A stretch of DNA of 64,000 bases from Nioella nitratireducens (GTDB taxonomy: Bacteria; Pseudomonadota; Alphaproteobacteria; Rhodobacterales; Rhodobacteraceae), in the NCBI RefSeq assembly GCF_001879715.1, contig NZ_MNBW01000007.1, forward strand, positions 124,001 through 188,000. The letters run 5' to 3'. Under the pieces are notes generated by a model that was not told the DNA's origin, did not search any database, and saw only the letters and a program-made list of their open reading frames with translations. Shown piece after piece: positions 45,220-54,498 of this stretch. Each line of letters starts with the position of its first letter. Position 1 is the first letter of the stretch. Made by a program: the position numbers and the translations under genes.

Positions 45220-45670
45220 GAGGCGACCCGCCTGCCCCGCCCGGCAGACCGGTCCCGTTCGCCGCGGGCGATATCGCATGGTCACGACTTCGCGAAGGTC
45301 GGCCATGCGGGACGAAGCGGGCATTGGTTGCGGGCTGCCTGCGCGGAACCAAGGCCGAAGGCCGCCGCGCATCGCCGGGCTGCCCCCCGGCACGGCGATT
45401 TGGCTGATGCAGGTGGAAGTCGAAAGGTCACACGAACTTGGCTGGGATAAAGTGCCGGCCTTCAAGCTCCAGATCGCCGAACCGCGGCCCGACGCTGCGC
45501 GGCTTGTGACAATTGCCCCAATGGCCTCAAACCGGCCTTGCGGCGGCGCGACGGGAGATCCCACTCGCCAACCCGGCTTGATCGCCAAGGACGGCCCAAA
45601 CCCGCCCTCCGGCGTTCAACCTCGGCCAAGGACCCGGGACGTTCGTCAGGCATGTGGTCTCGGCGCGGCC
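45220..45670. other. No convincing gene (451 bases)
   Basis: Long open frames exist on both strands because of the high GC content, but none has a ribosome site, a recognisable motif or natural composition. It lies between the 3' ends of the small orphan gene and the GlxA-type regulator. I see no clear hairpin with a U-run. It could be a decayed gene. Confidence 0.5.
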
Positions 45671-46675
45671 CTACCCCCGCCCCGCCGTCTGGAACTTGTG
45701 CGGCGAGACCCCGTATTTCTCTCGGAACCGGCGGGAAAAATGGTTGGTCGATTCAAACCCGCAAGAGCTGGCGATATCAGCCACCTTCATGTCCGTTTCC
45801 GCCAGCAGCATTCGTCCCCGCCGCAGGCGCAGGTCGGTCAGGTATTGCTTGGGCGTGGCCTTCACATGCGTCAGGAACAGGCGCTCGATCTGGCGGCGGG
45901 ACACCTTGAACCGGGTCGCGAGATCGTCGAGCGAGATCAGCTCTTCGATGTTCTCTTCCATGTAGCGCAAGATTTGCAGCAATTTGCGATTGCGCGTCCC
46001 GAGCGACGCCGCGCGTGACGATTGCTGCGCCTCTTCCTCGGACCGATGCACCGGGTGCAGGCACATGTTCAATACCGAATGCGACAGGATCGGGCCAAAG
46101 CGTTCGGAAATCAGCCGCAGGAACAGGTCCGTCGCGGACGACCCGCCGCCGCAGGTCACGATGCGATCGTCGATCGCATAAAGCTGGTCGAGCGGCTCCA
46201 GATCGGGAAAGCTCTCGCGGAAGGGGGGCATGTTCTCCCAATGCAGGGTGAAATCGCGGTCCTTCAATATCCCCGCGCGGGCCAACGCATAGGCCCCGGT
46301 GCACAATCCCCCCACCTGATGGCCCATCCGCCAATGTCGCCGCACCAGCCCCGCCACCCGGTCGGTCACCACGGTATCGGGCTCCACCCCCGAACAGACA
46401 AAGAGCGGACCGGTGATCCGGGCATCGTCCAAGGCGCAACTGGCCCCGATCTCGACCCCGTTCGACGCGCGCACCGGCTTGCCGTCCTGGGTAATCATCT
46501 GCCAGCTATAGAGTTTTTGCCCCGTCAACTGGTTCGCTATCCGCAGGGGTTCGATGGCCGAGGTAAAGGCCAGAAGGGACAATTTGGGCAGCAACAGGAA
46601 ACTGATGATTTCCGTTGTCTGTCCGGGGTCCAGATCCACATGGGCCACCCCCTTGGGGATGAACTCGTCGCTCAT
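45671..46675 (-). CDS. GlxA-family (DJ-1/PfpI plus AraC) transcriptional regulator
   Basis: 334 residues from ATG 46675, which overlaps the permease stop (ATGA). The N-terminal domain (1-190) is of DJ-1/PfpI amidotransferase type (ISFLLLPKLSLLAFTSAIEPLRIAN, VGGLCTGAYALARAGIL), and the C-terminal AraC domain has two HTHs (LISLDDLATRFKVSRRQIERLF and KVADIASSCGFESTNHFSRRFREKYG). Family members such as GbdR and CdhR respond to glycine betaine or carnitine. Being the last gene of a betaine-type transporter operon it probably controls uptake and breakdown of the same osmolyte. Confidence 0.9.
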   Translation of the reverse strand: MSDEFIPKGVAHVDLDPGQTTEIISFLLLPKLSLLAFTSAIEPLRIANQLTGQKLYSWQMITQDGKPVRASNGVEIGASCALDDARITGPLFVCSGVEPDTVVTDRVAGLVRRHWRMGHQVGGLCTGAYALARAGILKDRDFTLHWENMPPFRESFPDLEPLDQLYAIDDRIVTCGGGSSATDLFLRLISERFGPILSHSVLNMCLHPVHRSEEEAQQSSRAASLGTRNRKLLQILRYMEENIEELISLDDLATRFKVSRRQIERLFLTHVKATPKQYLTDLRLRRGRMLLAETDMKVADIASSCGFESTNHFSRRFREKYGVSPHKFQTAGRG

Positions 46676-48714
46676 AGGCCCAAGGCCCTCCGCCGTTCTT
46701 CTGCAAAGCCCTGTACGATACGATCGGCAATCAAGGCAAGGATCGCCATCGCAGCCCCCGCCACGATGCCAAGCCCCACATTGGCCGAGCCAAGCGCGAT
46801 ATAGATCGACTGCCCCAGCCCCGTGGTGCCGATCAGCGCGGCAATCACCAGCATGGCAAAGGCGTACAGGATCGTCTGGTTCAGCCCCAGCAGGATCGTC
46901 GGCGCGGCATAGGGCGCGCGGACCTCTTTCATCGTCTGCCACTTGGTGGCACCCGAAGACGTCGCGGCCTCCAGCAATTCGGCCGGTGTCGTCACCAGCC
47001 CATGTCGCGTATAGCGGATCATCGGCACGATGGCATAGGCGATGATCGCCAACAGCGCCGAGAACTCGCCAATCTGGAAGAACATCAAAACCGGGATCAG
47101 GAAAACGAACAGCGGGATGGTCTGCAGCATGTCGCAGACCGGGCGGATCACCGCCCACGCAGTCGCGGACACAGCCGATAGCAGCCCGAGAAGACCGCCA
47201 ACGACCGCGCAGATCAGCACCGCCGCCCCGCAGAGATAGAGCGACAGCAAAGCCCGCTCCCACAGGCCCGCGATGGCGATGAACAAGAGCAGGATCACCA
47301 CCAGCCGCGTCAGCTTCCACCCGCCAGAAACCCACGCAAGCGCGCCCACCCCGACGAAGACCACGGGCCACGGCAATTCGGAAATGCCGGTCTCGAACAC
47401 CCCGGCAAGGATCACCAGCGACGCGCCAAGCGTGATCCGCCCGGTCAGCGCCACGCCCAGGCCGATCAGCCCGGCGACGCCGTAGTAGATCCAGCTCATC
47501 CCAGGGGTCCAGGAAAACCCCCAGGTAAAGGGCAACACCGCGCTGTCGAGCCCGATGCGCAGCGGCAACAGCCCGTAGAACATCGCGTTGTTCTTGATCG
47601 AATCGAGCGTGGCCCCCGCCCCACGGGTGAATTGCGACAGCCCGCTATCCACCGCCTCGACGGTCGGGGCCAGCAGGGCAAAATCACCGGGCGGCGGCAA
47701 CAGCGCCCACGCGGCAATCGCGGCCACCACAGAGACGCCCAGAATGATCCACGAAATCCGCAGATCAAAGCGTTGGCCCGAGGTGGCCATGCGCGCCGAA
47801 ATCCGGTCGATGATGATGGCAAACACCACGATCACCAGACCGGCCAGCAGGCTCTGCCCGAAATTGGCCTGCCGCATTGTCAGCAGCACTTCCCACCCGA
47901 TATCGTCGAAACCACCGATCACGGCGGCGATGATGACCATGCTGAGCGCTGCCATCAGCGCTTGGTTCACGCCGATCATGATCTGGGTCGAGGCCGCCGG
48001 AATCTCGACCTGGATCAGTTGCTGCGCCCGCGTCGCGCCCGCCATGATCCCGGCCTCTTTTACCTCGGCCTCGACCCTTTGCAGGCCAAGCGCCGTGTTC
48101 CGTGCCATCGGCGGCGCGGCGTAGATCGCCGACGCGATCAGGCCCACCACGGGGCCAAACCCGAACAGCAGCAGGAGCGGCGTGAGATAGGCAAAGGTCG
48201 GAACTGTTTGCATCAGGTCGAGCGTCGCCTCGATCCACGGCCGCGCACGCGGGCTTTCGTTCGACCATATGCCAATCAGCAGCCCAAGGATCAGCGCCAG
48301 CGGCACCGACACGAAGACCAGCGCCAAGGTGTTCATCCCCTCGACCCAGTAGCCCGAGATCAGGACGAACCCCAGACCCACGCTGGCCAGTGCCGCCATC
48401 GACAGCCCGCCCGCATACCAAGCCAGCGCCACCGTCGCGCCAAGCACCAGCGGCCACGGTGTTTCCGTCAGCAGCCAGTTGACCCCCGCCATCGGGTATT
48501 CCAGCAGGGCCGAAATCAGCCGCACGCCGGGGCGGATCAGGTCGAACACCCATTCCAACCCGTCCCCGACCCATTGCGTCATAGGCAGGGTCAGCGCATC
48601 CGGCCACCCCGGTAGCCAGTTGGCCGACCGGTCCAGCGCCATGCACAGCGCCCCGACAGCGATCACCAAGAGGGCTGCCCGCGCGCCGGGGGTGAGCCGG
48701 GCTAGCAGGGTCAT
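46672..48714 (-). CDS. Betaine/proline-type ABC transporter permease, two permease units fused
   Basis: 680 residues with around 14 hydrophobic spans. Two copies of the ProW-type permease core are visible: one around residues 130-320 with EAGIMAGATRAQQLIQVEIPAAST and one around 520-670 with EAATSSGATKWQTMKEVRAP, each followed by the short loop that contacts the ATPase. A fused pair replaces the usual homodimer. It overlaps the ATPase gene (ATGA) upstream and the regulator downstream. Inner membrane. Confidence 0.9.
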   Translation of the reverse strand: MTLLARLTPGARAALLVIAVGALCMALDRSANWLPGWPDALTLPMTQWVGDGLEWVFDLIRPGVRLISALLEYPMAGVNWLLTETPWPLVLGATVALAWYAGGLSMAALASVGLGFVLISGYWVEGMNTLALVFVSVPLALILGLLIGIWSNESPRARPWIEATLDLMQTVPTFAYLTPLLLLFGFGPVVGLIASAIYAAPPMARNTALGLQRVEAEVKEAGIMAGATRAQQLIQVEIPAASTQIMIGVNQALMAALSMVIIAAVIGGFDDIGWEVLLTMRQANFGQSLLAGLVIVVFAIIIDRISARMATSGQRFDLRISWIILGVSVVAAIAAWALLPPPGDFALLAPTVEAVDSGLSQFTRGAGATLDSIKNNAMFYGLLPLRIGLDSAVLPFTWGFSWTPGMSWIYYGVAGLIGLGVALTGRITLGASLVILAGVFETGISELPWPVVFVGVGALAWVSGGWKLTRLVVILLLFIAIAGLWERALLSLYLCGAAVLICAVVGGLLGLLSAVSATAWAVIRPVCDMLQTIPLFVFLIPVLMFFQIGEFSALLAIIAYAIVPMIRYTRHGLVTTPAELLEAATSSGATKWQTMKEVRAPYAAPTILLGLNQTILYAFAMLVIAALIGTTGLGQSIYIALGSANVGLGIVAGAAMAILALIADRIVQGFAEERRRALGL

Positions 48715-49751
48715 GACCGGTCCACCTGAAGCGCGGCCGCCAGATCGGACGGATGCACATACCCCGCCATCCGGCCCCGGTCGTCCCAGACAGGCACTGG
48801 TTCATACAGCGACATGCAATTGGCCAGCGCTTCCTCCAGCGTCATGTCCAGACGCAGCTTTGGATCATCCGGCATCTGCGGCGGCGTGTCGGTGTGCAGC
48901 ACGCTGTCGAGACGGGCATGACGCCCCTTGGCCACGTCGCGTGAAAACTCGCGCACGTAATCGTCCACCGGGTTCAGCACGATCTGCGCCGGGGTGCCGA
49001 TTTGCACGATCCGGCCATCGCGCATGATCGCGATGCGGTCGGCCAGCTTCAACGCCTCGGAAATATCGTGGGTGATAAAGACGATGGTCTTGTTGAGCCC
49101 GGACTGGATCTTGAGAAATTCGTCCTGCAACTGCCGCCGTATCAGCGGGTCGAGCGCCGAAAACGGTTCATCCAGAAACCAGGTATCCGGGTTCGCGGCC
49201 AGTGACCGGGCAATACCCACGCGCTGCTTCTGGCCGCCGGACAACTCGCGCGGATAGGCATCCTCGCGGCCGTCCAGCCCGACCATCTCGATGACCTCCA
49301 GCGCGCGCCTGCGCCGTTCAGCCCGCGATTTTCCAAGCATTTTCAGGGGAAAGGCCACGTTCTCGGCTACGGTCATATGCGGGAACAGGCCAAAATGCTG
49401 GAACACCATGCCCAGCTTTTCCCGCCTGAGCTCGATCAACCGCTTGGGGCTGGCGGCAAGGATATCTTCGCCGTCGATCTTCACCGAGCCTGCCGTCGGT
49501 TCGACCAGCCGCGACACGCAGCGGATCATGGTGGATTTACCAGAGCCGGACAGGCCCATGATGACGAACAACTCGCCCTCGCGGACCTCGAAACTGGCGT
49601 CCTGCACGGCGGGGATCAACCCGGACTCGCGCAGGTCCGAGGCGGCATCCGGGGCGGTGTCGTTCCGCCCCAGTGCCTCTTTCAACCGGGCTTTGGCGTC
49701 GGTGCCGAAGACCTGCCAAAGCCCGTCGACCGAGATGGCCGGTGTGCTCAT
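48711..49751 (-). CDS. Betaine/proline-type ABC transporter ATP-binding protein
   Basis: 346 residues. Walker A GLSGSGKSTMIRC, Q-loop VFQHFGLFPHMTVAENVAFPL, signature ELSGGQKQRVGIARSL, Walker B DTWFLDEPFSALDP and a switch histidine in VFITHDIS. The C-terminal 90 residues hold a single CBS-like module (LTLEEALANCMSLYEPVPVWDDRGRMAGYV region), shorter than the paired CBS domains of ProV/OpuA. The N-terminal extension (ISVDGLWQVFG) is typical of the ProV group. Located eight bases after the substrate-binding gene. Confidence 0.92.
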   Translation of the reverse strand: MSTPAISVDGLWQVFGTDAKARLKEALGRNDTAPDAASDLRESGLIPAVQDASFEVREGELFVIMGLSGSGKSTMIRCVSRLVEPTAGSVKIDGEDILAASPKRLIELRREKLGMVFQHFGLFPHMTVAENVAFPLKMLGKSRAERRRRALEVIEMVGLDGREDAYPRELSGGQKQRVGIARSLAANPDTWFLDEPFSALDPLIRRQLQDEFLKIQSGLNKTIVFITHDISEALKLADRIAIMRDGRIVQIGTPAQIVLNPVDDYVREFSRDVAKGRHARLDSVLHTDTPPQMPDDPKLRLDMTLEEALANCMSLYEPVPVWDDRGRMAGYVHPSDLAAALQVDRS

Positions 49752-49759
49752 GGGACGGG

Positions 49760-50713
49760 TTACTCCGTCGCCGCGGCGATCATGGCCGAAATCGCATCGG
49801 CGTGATCCGCGACATAGGCCGCAGCGACATCCTCGACCGCGTCACCGTCCACATCGACCATGCCCATCATCGGTTCCTGCTCGGCGGTGGTCAGTTGGTA
49901 GGCTTGCAGAATCTCGTAGGCGGCGGGCCATTGCTCGGCAAACCCGGACCAGACCGTCTTGAAAATTCGGGAAGGCGGGAAGTCACAGTCGCCGGTCACG
50001 TCCGGGTTCGGGCCCCAGGCCGGATCGGTGTAGCATTCATCGGTGCCTTCGGGCAGATCGACGAATTGCACGTCATAGGCCGAGGCGGCCCAATGCGGCT
50101 GCCAGAACACCATCAACAGTGGCGTGCCGCGCTCGGTCGAGGCGCGCAGTTCCGCGATCAGGGCGCCTTCGGACCCGGCAGGCACCGCGCGGAAGGGCAG
50201 TTCCAGCGCGGCGACGCGGTCGGCGCCGGGGGTGCCCCAGTCAGCGGGATAATCGACAAGACGGCCCTGCGGTACGGTCTCGGCGGTGGCGAATTGCATG
50301 GCGCAATCCTGCAATGCTTCCCACGCAGGCAAACCGGGGCAGATATCGGCCACATGCGCCGGGTAGGCAAACCCTTCGCGGGCGACGAGGCCCAGATCAC
50401 CGATATCCTCGATATTGCCGTCGGCCAAGACATCGTAATACTGGTCGGCCACGTTGGATTCCCAAACCTCCAGCGCACCGGAAATCTCGCCCTCACCGAT
50501 CGCCTGATACATGTTGTAGTAGCCGGCGGTCACATATTCGACCGTATACCCGGCCTGTTCCAGCATCTGACCAGCGATATGCGTGGTCAGGTGCTGGCCG
50601 GTCCATTCGTTGATCGCCAGACGGATCGGTTGGCTGGTATCGCCAAGATCGGCCGCCGAAACCGCGCCAGCCAGCGCGAAGACGGACAGGCCGGACAGAA
50701 ATACAGATTTCAT
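49760..50713 (-). CDS. Betaine/proline-type substrate-binding protein
   Basis: 317 residues from ATG 50713 with GGGAGTG upstream; an N-terminal extension in frame lacks a signal. The Sec signal peptide is MKSVFLSGLSVFALAGAVSAA. The fold is OpuAC-like: INEWTGQHLTTHIAGQMLEQAGY, YYNMYQAIGEGEISGALEVW and a tryptophan-rich block MVFWQPHWAASAYD that would form the aromatic cage for a quaternary ammonium or sulfonium compound. First gene of the operon with ATPase, permease and regulator. Glycine betaine, choline, carnitine or DMSP are all plausible ligands. Confidence 0.9.
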   Translation of the reverse strand: MKSVFLSGLSVFALAGAVSAADLGDTSQPIRLAINEWTGQHLTTHIAGQMLEQAGYTVEYVTAGYYNMYQAIGEGEISGALEVWESNVADQYYDVLADGNIEDIGDLGLVAREGFAYPAHVADICPGLPAWEALQDCAMQFATAETVPQGRLVDYPADWGTPGADRVAALELPFRAVPAGSEGALIAELRASTERGTPLLMVFWQPHWAASAYDVQFVDLPEGTDECYTDPAWGPNPDVTGDCDFPPSRIFKTVWSGFAEQWPAAYEILQAYQLTTAEQEPMMGMVDVDGDAVEDVAAAYVADHADAISAMIAAATE

Positions 50714-50827
50714 TGCAGACACTCCCTGATAGTTTTTTTTGGGCGCAAGATGCGCAGTATCGCCCATTTCACATGGGTTTGGCCCGGATTGCTACCGGAT
50801 ATTGTCGTTTGCGCCAGCCAAGCGCCC

Positions 50828-50847
50828 AAAAGCGCCAGCACCGGCGC
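50828..50847 (-). terminator. Weak intrinsic terminator after the dipeptide-type ATPase
   Basis: On the minus strand GCGCC, six bases, GGCGC followed by TTTT, 32 bases past the ATPase stop and before the betaine substrate-binding gene. The stem has only five pairs. Confidence 0.4.
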
Positions 50848-50878
50848 ATCTTGACCGCGCCACTGCAAGAGCGGCCAA

Positions 50879-52510
50879 TTAGGTCCGATCGCTCAGCACA
50901 TTGGTCAGCCAGTCGGGGTCCATCTCGGGGACCGAGGACAAAAGCAGCTCGGTATAGGGATCGTGCGGCGGCCGGAACATATCCGCCTTCAAGCCCTGTT
51001 CGACAACACGCCCCTCTTTCATCACCACAACATCGTCGGCGATGGCCTTCACTGTCGCCAGATCGTGGGTAATGAACATATAGGCGAGGTCGAACTCCCC
51101 TTGCAGCTTGTCCAACAGCTTCAAAATGCCCTCGGCGACCAGTTGGTCAAGCGCCGATGTGACCTCGTCGCAGATGATGAATTTGGGCTCCGCCGCCAGC
51201 GCACGGGCAATGCCGATCCGCTGTTTCTGTCCGCCCGACAGTTCCGATGGCAGGCGGTCGATATACTCGTCCGGCTCCAGTTCGATCAGGCTCAGCAAAT
51301 CCCGGATGCGGTCGGTCAGTTTGCGCCCCTGCAAGCCCAGATACATCTGCGCAGGCCGCCCGATCAGTTCCCGGATGCGCAGCTTGGGGTTCAGCGCGGT
51401 GTCGGCCATCTGGTAGATCATCTGCGCCTGCCGCAGCTGGTCCCGGCTTCGGCGCCGGTAGTCGGGGGGCAACACCTCGCCATCGAAGCGTATCTCGCCC
51501 TCTCGCGGTGGCAACAGCCCGGTGATGACCCGCGCGGCGGTGGATTTGCCGGACCCTGACTCGCCCACCACAGCAACGGTGCGACGCTGATGGATGTCGA
51601 AACTCACGTCCTTCAGCACATCCACGGTGCCATATCCCGCCGTGATGGACTTGATCGAGACCACGGGCACCGTTCCCTCTGCAACAGGCGGCTGCTCGGC
51701 CCGGGCATAGCTGCGCACGGCCCAAAGCGACTTGGTGTAGTCTTCCCTCGGTTGCGCCAGCATACTGCGCGTGTCGGCCTCTTCGACCTCGTCGCCCCGG
51801 AGCAGAACCTTAATCCGGTCCGCCATCTGCGCCACCACCGCCAGATCGTGGGTGATATAGATGGCCGCCGTGTCGAATTGCTCGACGATGTTGCGGATTG
51901 CCGCCAGAACCTCGATCTGCGTCGTCACATCCAGCGCCGTGGTCGGTTCATCGAAGATGATCAGGTCGGGGCGGCAGGCCATGGCCATCGCCGTCATCGC
52001 CCGTTGCAACTGCCCGCCGGAAACCTGATGCGGATAACGAAAGCCAATCTGTTCCGGGTCCGGCAGTTGCATCCGCCGGTAAAGATCCACCGCATCGTTT
52101 TCCGCCTCGGTCCGGCCCATGACGCCATGCTGCACCGGCGTTTCGCAATATTGGTCCATCAACCTGTGCGCGGGGTTGAAGCTGGCCGCGGCGGATTGCG
52201 CCACATAGGCGATCCGCGCACCGCGCAAGTGGCGCTTCGTGGCTTCGCTGGCCTCGGTCAGGTCGATCCCGTCGAACCGGATTTCCCCGCCCGAGATGCG
52301 ACAGCCATCGCGGGTGAACCCCATGGCGGCCAGCCCGACGGTGGACTTGCCCGCCCCGGATTCCCCGATCAGGCCAAGCACTTCACCCCGATAAAGGTCG
52401 AGGTCGATACCATGGACGATCTCGCCCCATGTGTCGTCGGCGCGGCCCTCGATCCGAAGGTTTCGCATCGTCAGCAGAGGGTCGCGGGTGTCGTTGGAGG
52501 TGTCGGACAT
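50879..52510 (-). CDS. Dipeptide/oligopeptide-type ABC ATPase, two ATPase units fused
   Basis: 543 residues with two complete ABC cassettes in one chain (DppD-DppF like). First: Walker A IGESGAGKSTVG, signature VSGGQLQRAMTAMA, Walker B IIFDEPTTALD. Second: GESGSGKSTAARV, ELSGGQKQRIGIARAL, IICDEVTSALD. It powers the two permeases encoded just upstream; the start lies four bases after the dppC-like stop. Cytoplasmic face of the inner membrane. In the YejF/GsiA-like layout each half gives one nucleotide site. Confidence 0.92.
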   Translation of the reverse strand: MSDTSNDTRDPLLTMRNLRIEGRADDTWGEIVHGIDLDLYRGEVLGLIGESGAGKSTVGLAAMGFTRDGCRISGGEIRFDGIDLTEASEATKRHLRGARIAYVAQSAAASFNPAHRLMDQYCETPVQHGVMGRTEAENDAVDLYRRMQLPDPEQIGFRYPHQVSGGQLQRAMTAMAMACRPDLIIFDEPTTALDVTTQIEVLAAIRNIVEQFDTAAIYITHDLAVVAQMADRIKVLLRGDEVEEADTRSMLAQPREDYTKSLWAVRSYARAEQPPVAEGTVPVVSIKSITAGYGTVDVLKDVSFDIHQRRTVAVVGESGSGKSTAARVITGLLPPREGEIRFDGEVLPPDYRRRSRDQLRQAQMIYQMADTALNPKLRIRELIGRPAQMYLGLQGRKLTDRIRDLLSLIELEPDEYIDRLPSELSGGQKQRIGIARALAAEPKFIICDEVTSALDQLVAEGILKLLDKLQGEFDLAYMFITHDLATVKAIADDVVVMKEGRVVEQGLKADMFRPPHDPYTELLLSSVPEMDPDWLTNVLSDRT

Positions 52511-52514
52511 GGGC

Positions 52515-53438
52515 TTACTCCTTCAGGCCGCTGGCGCGGTGCAGCTGCCAGTCGACGACGAAGTTCACGGAAACGGTCAGCAGCGCGATCGCCCCCGCGG
52601 GCAACAGCGGCGTGATATCTCCGAAGGAAATCAGCGTGGCGTTCTCTTTCACCATCGACCCCCAGTCCGCCATCGGCGGTTGCAGGCCGAGGCCGAGAAA
52701 GCTGAGCGCTGAAATGGCGAGGAAAACGAAACAGAACCGCAACCCGAACTCGGCCACCAGCGGCGCAAGGGCATTGGGCAGGATTTCACGGGTGATCAGG
52801 CGCCACAGCCCCTCGCCCCGCAGCTTCGCGGCCTCGATATAGTCCATCACCACGATATTCAGCGCCACCGACCGCGCCAGACGGAACACGCGGGTCGAGT
52901 CGATCACCGCGATCACAAGGATCAGTGTCGGGATCGACGTGCCAAAGATCGTCAGCAGCAGAAGCGAGAAGATCAGCGCCGGGATCGCCATCAGCACATC
53001 GACGACACGACTGAGGATCTGGTCCAGCCAGCCCCCGACAGTCGCCGCCAGCAGGCCGAGGATCGCGCCGATCAGGAACGCCAACGCCGTGGTGACAAAA
53101 GCGATCCCCACCGTGTTTCGTGCGCCGAAGATCAGACGAGAAAGCATGTCGCGCCCAAGATTGTCGGTCCCCAGCAGGTGGATGTGGTCCCATGGCATGT
53201 ATTCCGGTCCGACGATCTCTCGCTCCGGGAACGGCGCGATCAGCGGGGCGAAAATGGCCACGAAGATGTAAATGACAATCACCAGCATCCCGAACGACGC
53301 GGTCAGCGGCGCGGTGCGCAGTTCCCGCTTGATGGTGTGCGGGGTGGCAACGATAGCCACGGTGCGAAACAGCCAGCCCGCCACGAGGCAGGCGGCAATG
53401 ACGGCGACAGCCCAGAGTAATACGATCAACGGTCCCAT
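52515..53438 (-). CDS. Dipeptide-type ABC permease (DppC-like)
   Basis: 307 residues. The N-terminal part starts with a membrane span (LIVLLWAVAVIAACLVAGWLF), then the OppC-type lead-in and FAPLIAPFPEREIVGPEYMPW, followed by the five-span permease core with LGTDNLGRDMLSRLIFGA and the ATPase-contact helix EAAKLRGEGLWRLITREILPN. The start is ATG 53438. It lies 11 bases after the DppB-like gene. Confidence 0.92.
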   Translation of the reverse strand: MGPLIVLLWAVAVIAACLVAGWLFRTVAIVATPHTIKRELRTAPLTASFGMLVIVIYIFVAIFAPLIAPFPEREIVGPEYMPWDHIHLLGTDNLGRDMLSRLIFGARNTVGIAFVTTALAFLIGAILGLLAATVGGWLDQILSRVVDVLMAIPALIFSLLLLTIFGTSIPTLILVIAVIDSTRVFRLARSVALNIVVMDYIEAAKLRGEGLWRLITREILPNALAPLVAEFGLRFCFVFLAISALSFLGLGLQPPMADWGSMVKENATLISFGDITPLLPAGAIALLTVSVNFVVDWQLHRASGLKE

Positions 53439-53449
53439 ACCCGTCCCCC

Positions 53450-54406
53450 TCAGCGACGATGCACGAGGCGCGGGTTGGACAAGGTCGCCAACACGTCCGC
53501 CGTGAGGTTGAGCAGCACATAGGCCGCCGCGAAAATCAGCGCCACGGCCTGCACCACGGGCATGTCGCGCGCGGCCACACTATCGACCATCAACTGTCCA
53601 AGGCCCGGATAGACGAAGACCACCTCGACCACGACCACCCCGGTGATCAGGTAGGCAAGGTTCAGCGCAATCACGTTGATGATCGGGGCCAGCGCATTGG
53701 GCAGCGCGTGGCGCACGATGACCCGCATGGGCGTCATCCCCTTCAGCCGCGCCATCTCGATATAGGGGCTGGCCAGCAGGTTGATGATCGCCGCCCGCGT
53801 CATCCGCATCATGTGCGCGGTGACCACCAGCGTCAGGGTGATCGCGGGCAGGAAGGTGCGATAGAGCATATCCAGAAAATTCGGGTCGCCGCGGAAATTC
53901 GCCATCGAGGGGAACATGCCGCCCATCCCGGCCAGCCAGAAGATCAGGATATAGGCCACGAAGAATTCGGGGAACGAGATCGACGTCAGGGCCGAGGCGT
54001 TGACGAAACGGTCGAAGAACGAATTGCGGAACAGCGCAGCCAGAATGCCCAGCATCAGCGACAGCGGCACCGCGATGGCGGCGGCGTAAAGCGCAAGGAA
54101 CAAGGTGTTGCCAAGCCGCCCCCCGATCAGGTCGATCACCGGCCGGTGATTGGCCAGCGATGTGCCGAAATCGCCGTGCAGAACGCCCGCAAGCCATTGG
54201 ATGTAGCGGATATGCATGGGCAGATCGAGGCCAAGCTGGCGCCGGATGGCGGCCACGGTTTCGGGTGTCGCGGATTGTCCCAGGAATTCCTGCGCAAAGT
54301 CACCGGGCAAAAGTTCGGTGGCGAGGAAGATCAGAAGCGACACGATGAAAAGCGTCAGAAAGCCAAGGCCCAAACGCTTGAAGACCATTTTCCAGATATG
54401 TGACAT
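53450..54406 (-). CDS. Dipeptide-type ABC permease (DppB-like)
   Basis: 318 residues from ATG 54406, with AGGGGA upstream; an in-frame ATG seven codons earlier is less well placed. Six spans, the usual DppB N-terminal span (RLGLGFLTLFIVSLLIFLAT), the GDFGTSL signature and the contact helix EMARLKGMTPMRVIVRHALPN. Between it and the substrate-binding gene lies the stem-loop at 54464-54489, which should lower its level relative to the binding protein. Confidence 0.92.
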   Translation of the reverse strand: MSHIWKMVFKRLGLGFLTLFIVSLLIFLATELLPGDFAQEFLGQSATPETVAAIRRQLGLDLPMHIRYIQWLAGVLHGDFGTSLANHRPVIDLIGGRLGNTLFLALYAAAIAVPLSLMLGILAALFRNSFFDRFVNASALTSISFPEFFVAYILIFWLAGMGGMFPSMANFRGDPNFLDMLYRTFLPAITLTLVVTAHMMRMTRAAIINLLASPYIEMARLKGMTPMRVIVRHALPNALAPIINVIALNLAYLITGVVVVEVVFVYPGLGQLMVDSVAARDMPVVQAVALIFAAAYVLLNLTADVLATLSNPRLVHRR

Positions 54407-54463
54407 GTGTTCCCCTACAGGCCGCACCCGTCGGGCCCGGCTTGATCCCGTTCAAGACGATTA

Positions 54464-54489
54464 CCCCCCGGACCTTTCGGGCCGGGGGG
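54464..54489 (-). terminator. Stem-loop between binding-protein and permease genes
   Basis: An eight-pair GC stem (CCCCCCGG / CCGGGGGG) with a ten-base loop, ten bases past the substrate-binding stop. No U-run follows, so partial termination or protection of the upstream mRNA from 3' decay is likely. Confidence 0.6.
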
Positions 54490-54498
54490 CTGAGTGGA

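Noticed and set aside
45071-46018. Plus-strand open frame crossing the gap and the regulator gene
   Set aside because: Its second half is antisense to a clear AraC domain and the first half has no features.
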